64,000 nucleotides of DNA from Selaginella moellendorffii (Eukaryota; Streptophyta; Lycopodiopsida; Selaginellales; Selaginellaceae). The translations under genes were made by a program, and so were the position numbers. This document shows, piece after piece, positions 56,564 to 64,000 of this stretch. Within the stretch, counting starts at the first letter, position 1. Every line of letters starts with the position of its first letter. The notes below the pieces were generated by a model. That model searched no databases and had not been told where the DNA came from. It worked only from the letters and a program-made list of their open reading frames with translations. The stretch spans positions 1,369-65,368 of the forward strand of contig NW_003314375.1 of the NCBI RefSeq assembly GCF_000143415.4, read 5' to 3'.

Positions 56564-58380
56564 ACCCTCTTCAGAACAGGTTCGGCTTTCTCCCATTTTG
56601 TTTTCTTCCCTTCGCAGCTTTTCTGCCTGTCGTGGTGTGTGTCGTCGTGAAGTTTTTTGTGTAGAGTTATCGCCCATGCAGGTGTTTGTTTCGTTTTCTC
56701 AGAGTCTTTTCAGTCTACGGCTTCGTTCTCTCAGAGTTTCACCGCAGAGGGACTGGTCAGTCGTCTTGCTTGAGGTTTGGAGTTCTTCCCCCGGGAACTT
56801 TGGCAGGCTTTCTTTCCTTGCCTGGGTTATTTTGTGGCGTCGTTCATCAAGACCACCACCACCGCTTGCTTGCATCGTCGACTCGTCGTGCGGTGTGTGA
56901 TGGTGGTCGTTATTGATCGACCACCTACAGGCTACAGAAATGAATTCAGGATTTCTGGGGTTTTCATGGGAAGCATCCAAGCTTGCTAGCTATTTGCTGG
57001 GAAGCGTCTTAATTTGTGTGTCGGGACCACCCACAGATCTGGCTGGCTGGGCTGTGGGATGAGTTGGTTTTTCAGCTTCTTTGTGCTGCGAAGAACAGAG
57101 GATCCGACAAACGAGAGGCCGTAGCAATCGCCCAAGCCAGAAATAAGGTGAGAATTTATTGACTGATTGCTCTAAGCACTGCATCACTTTTGGCAAAATC
57201 TCTCCAGGTGGCGGAATGTCGCGAGTGTGATCCTTTTGGAGCTTCTGTTGTGAGTTTTTGGAGGTGAGTGAAATGTGTATGTACATTCTCTAATGTCCCA
57301 TAGGGATTTTACAAAATCCACAATTTGAGGCACGAAAAATTCAGTGTTACTCGTGGTCAAGTGACTTCTATTGAAACTAGAGCCACCCATTGGTGAGTTC
57401 CATGAACTTTGGAGAAGTTTGCCCTTGCCCTCGCTTTCATCTTTTGAAATGGTTCTTCTCTATATGTGATTTAGGTGGTGGTGACTGCTGCAAGAGAAGA
57501 GATGGGTCATGGGTGTCAAGAAAAAAGGGAAAGGCGGTCAGAGAAAGAGAAAGAGAAGCAGGTAGAGCAGCCTTTGGGGCGCTGTTTTCTTGCTCCAGAG
57601 CCAAATGGAGCCCTAAATGTTTTTAGAAATGACGAATATTCTTACAAATTATGCTCTGTGAAGCCCTAAAAACAGGGGATGCGTGTAGCTCGCGGCATTT
57701 GTTCGTTTTCGTGGTGCAAATGTGAAAATTGATGCCCGGGGATTGCCTGTTTGGATCATCCGCGGCGTTATTTACACGGAAGATTGATGAATCGGCGATG
57801 ATGGAGAGAAAAAAATCCACTATCCAGCTACGAACCAATTAATTTCGCCCATGCGCTATTTTGCCCTCTCTCTGTCTCCCTCTGCCCTAAAGGTGGATTC
57901 CCTACCAAGTTTCGCGCATTCATTCGGCTGGCTGCCACGTGGACGCCTGGGATGAATAGGTCCCATGGCCATAGCATGGTCATGCTGATGGCGGTTGGCT
58001 TCCACGATCGAATGAGCCCATGACGTGGACTGGTCCGGCTGCACCCCGTTCGTTTTTACCAGTCTGGTAGGAGTCGTTTTCACACCGGCGGCGTTTAAAT
58101 TATGGAGCGCGGGTGTTTTAACAGCTTCCATTAATGGCTGTTAAAACAGGGTATTAACCATTTTAGCGGACGTGGCTGCCATCATGCCCATGTCATGTAT
58201 GTGTATGGGCATGTGTATGTATGTCTTTTTTTTTTTCATCGTAGCTAGGAGGTTTGGCTATGGCGGAAGGCGCAAGATTGAAAGAAAAGAGAGATAGATG
58301 CCGCCGACGATCCAACAATGAGTTTCTGCTAGATGATGGCGTGGTGTAGAAGCTCCTCCTTCTCGATTGACTGATGGATT
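56564..58380. other. Intergenic region with small hairpins
   Basis: No gene recognised. A hairpin (58115-58125 with 58137-58147, GTTTTAACAGC and its complement) and the word CCCTAAAAACAGGGGATG near 57665 recur in similar form near 50465-50745. They suggest a small dispersed non-autonomous element. The right part is probably promoter of the RhoGAP gene. Confidence 0.5.
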
Positions 58381-58838
58381 GATCTCACCGCCTTGCTGCG
58401 CTCTCTCTTTCTCCCTCTCGCTCTCACAGAAATCTTTCGCTTTCTTTGATGTTTTGTGGCTGATTCATGGCCGCTGCCGCAAGAAATCCTCGATTGAGTG
58501 GACCCAGGCCGCTAGAGATCGAATCAATTGCGCCCGGCACCAGGCTTGCTTCCAGATTCATCCACCAGTCGATCGATTGATCGCTCGTTCTTCAAATACT
58601 CGCCTCCTTCCCCGCTACCAGGGAGTAGACGAGCATCGCAAGAAAGAACAGGGGACCCTCCCATCGCTGTTCTTGCCGATATTCTTTCTTTCTTGTTCTT
58701 GTTCTTGGAGTTCTTGGTGCTCAATCCGGGCGCGTTCTAGAGGGTTTTTTCTTTTTCCTTGCGACAAAGACAAGGAAGAATCGGTGACATTCCAACAACC
58801 AAGCTGGAAATCCCGGCGGTCGACGGCGTCGGCTCCAG

Positions 58839-59272
58839 GTATGTAATTGCTCCTTCCAATTCGCTCCTTTACCTGCATTCTCGCCAATCTTCCAAGATCG
58901 CTGTTCTTGAGCGTTTCCTCGGCAATCTCTTAAGAGATCGCGAAAATCTTCTCTCTTTTCTCCCAATTCTCGCGTGATTCTACCGCGTTCTTCGCTGGCT
59001 GGCTGACACACGAAGCAATGAGGATCTTGGTCTGGTTTCGTGGCTCTTCTTCCAAATTAAAGCTGTCAGTAGCGATCTCCTTGCGCTGGAATTGGATTTT
59101 TTCGCGAGCAATTCATAGCTTGGATTTCTTGTCCCATCCATTGCTGTGCTTGGTTTCTTCCCTCTCTTTCTTTCTCTCTTTTTGTTTATATCATTCCTTT
59201 GTTCTTGAGAACTACTATCTAGATTCTAGAATGGAAGAAAAGTCTCTAACTCGATCGATCCATCGCTTCCAG
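58839..59272 (+). other. Probable 5' UTR intron of the RhoGAP gene
   Basis: A consensus donor (CCAG|GTATGT at 58839) and acceptor (CGCTTCCAG at 59272) enclose 434 bp just before the ATG at 59289. The T-rich interior fits a leader intron. The leader exon probably starts after 58390. Confidence 0.45.
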
Positions 59273-59288
59273 GCCGTGGGCGGGCTAC

Positions 59289-61575
59289 ATGAAGCAGCTG
59301 AGATTGAAAGCCCAGAGCCGGCTCTTCGGCAAGATCGATCCCGCCAGCTCCGCGGATTTCTCCTACGTCGATCCTCCTCCACCACCTCCAAACTTCGCGG
59401 CCGCCAGCTCCTCCGCGAACTACAATTCCTCGACGCTCTCGGCGGTGCTGGAGAGCGATCGCCATGAGAGAAAGGAGGAGGAAGAACAGGGAGAAGGAGA
59501 GATCCATCGCCAGAATCAAAGCCACCAGCGGCACGAGAGTATGTGCAACTTGCTCGACTACGAAGAACACATCATGCGGCGGAGAGATCAAATGGATCTC
59601 CGGCAAGAGATCGAGCTCAAAGATGGCGACCAAGATCAGCTTCCGGTCATCGCTCTCATGCTCACCACGCTCCGCCGCTCGCTTCTCACTTGCGCCACTA
59701 TTGACGATCACGAAGGTGGCGGCTCCGGCAATGGAATGGACATAAGCTGGCCGACCAACGTGAGGCATGTCACGCACGTCACCTTTGATCGATTCAATGG
59801 TTTTCTCGGACTTCCCGTGGAGTTCGAGGTGGAAATCCCGAGACGAGCTCCCAGCGCCAGGTACGTACCTTTGATCTTCTTTCCTTTGGTCTTTTCTCTA
59901 GTTTTTTTTTTTCTTGCTTGGTTTGTACTCCCGTTTGTTTGGTTGTTTGGTTTTTGACTATACAGTACTCCTTGTTCTTGGTGTTGGTGTTCTTCGTGGT
60001 TTTCGAAGTTTGCCATTTGTTTATGCTTTTCTAGTTTTGGTGGTGGTTCTCTATAGATGTGGAAATGTACTAAGTTCGCGTTTGTTGTTTTACCTGGCAG
60101 TGCGAATGTTTTCGGTGTTTCTCCCGAGTCCATGCAGTGCTCGTACGATTCCAGGGGCAATAGTGTACCGACCATTCTGCTCCGGATGCAAGATCGGCTT
60201 TACAGTCTCGGTGGACTCAAGGTGAGACCTGAGCTTTTATGGATTCCTTCCATCGCTTTCAGGTGTTGGAAGTACTCGAGAATTAGTCCGAGTAGCAGCA
60301 ATATTTTATTGCCTTTTCTTTTCTCCTCTTCTTTGTTGCTTACTTTTGCTCTTCGTTTCTGTTATTCCAGGCCGAAGGCATCTTCCGCATAAATGCTGAG
60401 AACAGCCATGAAGAGCATGTGCGTGAGCAACTCAACAAGGGCATCGTACCATTTCATATTGATCTCCACTGCCTAGCTGGTCTCATCAAGGTACATATCA
60501 AAGTTCTCCTTCCTTTTCTCTCTAGCTTGTCTGATCGACGGATCCACTGGTGCTAAACAGGCTTGGTTCCGAGAGCTTCCGACTGGCGTTCTCGACACAC
60601 TCTCGCCGGAGCAAGTGATGCAGTGCCACACCGAGGAGCAGTGCGTTGCGGTGGTCAAGCTGCTCCCACCCATGCAAGCAGCACTTCTCGACTGGGCCAT
60701 CAATCTCATGGCCGACGTCGCGCAGGAGGAGGCTTTCAACAAGATGAACGCTCGCAACGTTGGAATGGTCTTCGCACCAAACATGACACAGGCAAGCTTT
60801 TCTACTTTTTAATTTCTCGCGAGTCGTCTTCGTCTTTTTATCTTTTTCTGGCCGAGCACACAGTCAAGTCTTCCCTGGAAATGCTTTGTTTTTTATCCCT
60901 TGTTCCGGACAGCATTTGGATTTGTTTGGTCGTCGCGAGTCTTTGTTTTCTCGTCTCGGTTTTTTTTTTTCTTTCTTGTCGCTCCTTTTTTTCGTTCTTT
61001 GAGCTCCCGCAGAGCTCTCCAGAGCTTCGCTTTAGTCCGTTCAGGCATTTCAAACGACTGATTGATATGCGGGACTTTGAAAATTCCCGTTTGTCCCTGG
61101 CGTGGCTTCGATTCGTGAGCTTTTGGGTGTCTTCCCAAGTAGATTTGCAAGTGCTAGAATTTCTGTTCCTTCGCTTCTCACTGTCTCATCTCTTTAATTT
61201 TTATTCTGCTCCGTTCAGATGGCAGATCCGTTGACAGCGCTCATGCACGCCGTCCAAGTGATGAATCTCCTCAAAACGTTGATCCTCCGGACGATTCGAG
61301 ACAGGCAGGAGGTTCTGCTGGAATCGGGGCCTCCTCTCTCGCTCCAGCCGCCCCCTCGCCGAGACGCCACCAGCGAGTCGAGGGTGGTGGCGAGCTTGAA
61401 TCCCGCGAACTCCAACTTAAACTCGAGCTCAAACGCCAGGGGCCGCGAAGATCACTACGATGACTACTCCCACTGCGCGAGGTCCCACTCCAAGCAGTCC
61501 AGCATCTCCAAAGCTCGCGGAGGTAGCCTCGTCAATAGAATCGATCAACACGTCGAGAGAGTCGAGGCCTGGTAA
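59289..61575 (+). CDS. ROP GTPase-activating protein (CRIB + RhoGAP)
   Basis: Exons 59289-59860, 60101-60221, 60371-60490, 60561-60791 and 61219-61575 give 466 aa. The protein stimulates GTP hydrolysis by ROP (plant Rho) GTPases, shaping polar growth. The CRIB motif ISWPTNVRHVTHVTFDRF sits at about residues 151-170. The RhoGAP domain follows with the arginine finger in EGIFRINAENS, LIKAWFRELPTGVL, and ARNVGMVFAPNMTQMADPL. The last intron starts with GC instead of GT (60792) and is 427 bp, far longer than its neighbours. The C-terminus is Ser/Asn-rich. A possible GTAAG donor overlaps the stop (61573), so an alternative last exon ending near 61740 exists. Confidence 0.92.
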
Positions 61576-61579
61576 GAAC

Positions 61580-62040
61580 AAACAGCAAACGAATGAACGC
61601 TACAAAAGAAGAGACGAACGAACCTTCTCTTCCGGACGAATAAAAGCTCCCACCATTCGTGGGAAGCACCATACAGGTTTTTCATTTTTTTCTCCTTCTT
61701 CGTTTTTTGGCACCTAGCACTGCAAAAGAAAAAAATAAGTAAAAAAGATTGTCGTTTTTGACAGGATCAACAAAAAGCTTACTTGTTTAACAGTAGAAAA
61801 GAGTTCTTGACGAAACCAGCAGCTAACTTCACGCTGAAGTGACAGCTCGTTTCACCGCAAGGAACGTTCGGAACTTTCCCTGGCCGCTTCCACAGATTTC
61901 CATGCACGAACATAAAACCATGTCCTGGAGCAAACGAGCTCCAAGGAAGAAGAATGTCGTCGTTGAGTTTGATCTTCTCGAGAGATGTCGAGGCCGGCAG
62001 AGCGATGGTTTTCCACGAGCAAGGAGCGACGAGCATAGAG
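61580..62040. other. Intergenic, 3' flank of RhoGAP and 5' flank of the ARM gene
   Basis: No gene seen. The frames on both strands here are short or shadow the ARM-repeat gene that begins at 62041. Confidence 0.5.
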
Positions 62041-64000
62041 ATGGAGTCCCCGTTCTCACCCGCTGGAGCAGCGCCTTCCTCCGGCAGCCTGCGAGAAAAG
62101 AGCGTGAGAAAGCCATCGCCACCACCACCGGAGCACGAACTCATACTTGTAGCTTTGAGGCTCTCGGTGCTGGAGAAGGCCGCGAGTGGGCTGGGAGTCG
62201 TGGCATTCGTCTGGGCGACGGTGGTTTTGCTTGGGGGATTCGTCACCAGCCTGGAGGCCAGGGATTTCTGGATCATCTCCGTGCTGCTGCTCACCGAGGG
62301 GACGCGAGTTTTCAGCCGGAGCCACGAGCTGGAGTGGCAGCAAGCTGCACCGAGGATTTCCATTAGAACACGAGCAAAGTCGATCATAAACCATACCCGG
62401 CCAACCATCTTTGGAAGCTCCTCGCAGCCGGATCTAGTCCCTGCTCACAAGCCCGAGACAAAGTTGTCAGATAAGAATTCGAGCGATCAAGGCGCAAGCT
62501 TTTTCACTGCCAACCGAATCAGTGCTCTCCTTTACGTCATGCAACTCGCGTCGGCTCTCGTCTGCGTTGGGTTGTCGGTCACTCGACTTTCCACTGCAGA
62601 GCTCAGCGGAATTTCCACCAAGAACAAGAACCAAGACTACGCTCTCGGTATTTTCTACTCGCTCGTCCTTGCCGAGGCCTTGATCTTTCTAGCGGAGAGA
62701 GCTTACTGGGAGTTTCAAGTTGGCTACAAAGGACTGGTTTCTAGGGTGACTCGGGAGTGCCGGCTCGGGACGGATCAAATCGACAACGTCAAGCGCTTTT
62801 ACTATGAAGTATACTCGGACTGTCTCAAAGGCAGTGTTTTCGATGGACTCGGCATGGATCTTGTGGCCTATGGAATGGATGATCTCCAGGAGAACAACGC
62901 AAGGGAGCAACTCGGGGGCGCTTGTATCCTGCTGGCGTTTCTAGAACGGGAGGATCTTGCAGAGGAGACGATGAGGAGAATCGGAACGAAACCGGGAGTT
63001 ATAGAGCGGCTGATAGAAATGCTTACTTGGAAAGAGAAGTACGAGGAAGATATCCAACGAGTGGCTGCACAAATTGTTTGCCAAGTTGCCTGCCAGAAGA
63101 GCGTCTCGTTTAGAATCATCGCCATCGCTGGAGCTTTGGAGAACATTGCCTCCCTTCTTCATGATCGCCAGCTTCGCCTGGTTGGCCTGCGAATCCTGAA
63201 GAGAATAGCGACCGATCAGCAAAACTGCGTCAAGATTGGAAACACTGGAGGCATGTTACCGATTCTCGTGACTCTGATCGAGATCAAGGACGGGTTCGAG
63301 CTGAAAAAAAAGGGAAGAGATGAGCTCAAGGTGCTGAAGAAATCGCTCCAGATTCTAAAACGCATGGCGACAACAACAGGCTACCAAGGGAAGCTCTTGC
63401 GAGAAGACATTGCAAAGGTGGTGTTCACGATCAGGCACCTAAGAAACATCCTCGAGCACGCACAAAACCATCCACTTCTACAAGAACTCGCTCTCGACAT
63501 CCTCACGAACCTGGCTCTGGACGACTGCGCGAGAGAGAACATCGGCAGCACGGGTGGGATCATCCGGAACATCCTCCAGATCTTTCTACAAGACACGGCA
63601 CAAGCGACTGCAAACAGCAAGCTACGTTTGTGCCAGAAAGCTGGTGAAGCACTCAACGTCTTGGCGCTGAGAAGCCCGGGAAACTGCCGGAGAATGTGTA
63701 GAGGCGACGAGAAAACTCTGGACCAGATCATCGCCAAACTCGCGGACAATCCAAAGCTCGCGACTCGCGCGGCGAAGATCCTTCGCAACCTCTGTGCGTT
63801 TTTGAGCCAAGAGGAAGCGCGTAGAGTGGCGACCTCCACGCCAAAACTTCTAGAGTTTATCCTTGTCGCGGAAGGAAAAGAGCTAGAAGCGGCTCTAGGA
63901 CTAGCAGCAGCCACAGTTCCACACTCAAACAAATCCTCTCTAGACAAACACATCGACTCGAGAGCTCTAGCGCACAAAATCGCGGGGATTCTACGCCGAC
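62041..64000 (+). CDS. Membrane-anchored ARM-repeat protein (3' partial)
   Basis: ATG 62041 (MESPFSPAGAAPSSGSLREK) opens an uninterrupted frame of 653 codons to the window edge. Four hydrophobic segments are visible: GLGVVAFVWATVVLLGGFV, DFWIISVLLL, ISALLYVMQLASALVCVGLSV and GIFYSLVLAEALIFL. Armadillo-type helices follow from about residue 290: QLGGACILLAFLE, VAAQIVCQVAC, IAGALENIASLL, LVGLRILKRIATDQQNCVKIGNTGGMLPILV, LALDILTNLALDDCARENIGSTGGI and KAGEALNVLAL. This domain order matches a plant family of uncharacterised membrane ARM proteins. The minus-strand frames here are antisense. No intron is seen in the window. Confidence 0.85.
   Translation, partial: MESPFSPAGAAPSSGSLREKSVRKPSPPPPEHELILVALRLSVLEKAASGLGVVAFVWATVVLLGGFVTSLEARDFWIISVLLLTEGTRVFSRSHELEWQQAAPRISIRTRAKSIINHTRPTIFGSSSQPDLVPAHKPETKLSDKNSSDQGASFFTANRISALLYVMQLASALVCVGLSVTRLSTAELSGISTKNKNQDYALGIFYSLVLAEALIFLAERAYWEFQVGYKGLVSRVTRECRLGTDQIDNVKRFYYEVYSDCLKGSVFDGLGMDLVAYGMDDLQENNAREQLGGACILLAFLEREDLAEETMRRIGTKPGVIERLIEMLTWKEKYEEDIQRVAAQIVCQVACQKSVSFRIIAIAGALENIASLLHDRQLRLVGLRILKRIATDQQNCVKIGNTGGMLPILVTLIEIKDGFELKKKGRDELKVLKKSLQILKRMATTTGYQGKLLREDIAKVVFTIRHLRNILEHAQNHPLLQELALDILTNLALDDCARENIGSTGGIIRNILQIFLQDTAQATANSKLRLCQKAGEALNVLALRSPGNCRRMCRGDEKTLDQIIAKLADNPKLATRAAKILRNLCAFLSQEEARRVATSTPKLLEFILVAEGKELEAALGLAAATVPHSNKSSLDKHIDSRALAHKIAGILRR

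Noticed and set aside
61779-62408. Minus-strand frame of 209 codons at the ARM gene start
   Set aside because: The plus frame from ATG 62041 continues for 653 codons with membrane helices and ARM repeats, so this is antisense.
63381-63977. Minus-strand frame of 198 codons within the ARM gene
   Set aside because: It lies wholly inside the plus-strand coding sequence and has no recognisable family.

Overview
The window reads as nuclear DNA of a land plant, most probably a lycophyte such as Selaginella. It has compact multi-exon genes with introns mostly 40-60 bp, plant-specific families (CRIB-RhoGAP, SBT-type subtilase, plant alpha carbonic anhydrase, plastid-type lumazine synthase, F-box/kelch, TraB and macro-domain proteins), plant retroelements, and a glutathione transferase fused to hemerythrin, a class reported from mosses and lycophytes. 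The species is inferred; the sequence alone does not prove it. The 100-N block at 22120-22219 is an assembly gap.

Layout. 1-2573: 3' part of a nine-exon gene for a permuted DNA-methyltransferase-like protein. 2.9-8.7 kb: a decayed LINE with a gag scrap in front. 8.7-31.6 kb: repeat-rich, scrambled DNA. It holds two inverted copies of a carbonic anhydrase plus subtilase-start segment (a dead copy at 10.6-12.1 kb, an apparently intact carbonic anhydrase at 28.7-29.7 kb), several dispersed repeats, a Ty3/gypsy-like element that has lost most of pol, an accessory ORF ending in a 500-bp foldback, a PPR pseudogene, a tRNA-Pro and a C2-domain pseudogene.

31.7-64 kb is a gene-rich island: subtilase (-), Ser/Thr kinase (-), TraB protein (-), two head-to-head macro-domain genes (- and +), GOLD-domain protein (+), a GH17-X8 glucanase pseudogene (+), a broken kinase-like gene (+), F-box/kelch (-), lumazine synthase (+), GST-hemerythrin (+), ROP GTPase-activating protein (+) and a membrane ARM-repeat protein (+, running off the end).

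The genes do not form a pathway or operon; links are local. The macro genes are paralogues sharing a roughly 565-bp divergent promoter and the same seven-exon plan. The carbonic anhydrase and subtilase-start units travelled together as a duplicated block. Nearly all exon structures given here were derived by reading donor/acceptor pairs, and the joined exons keep a continuous frame, which is the main support for the gene models. The most unusual items are the methyltransferase-like gene, an intron apparently born from a tandem exon duplication (45161-45218), a 37-nt intron in the subtilase, a near-perfect 77-bp palindrome (44816-44892), and the foldback at 23560-24743.
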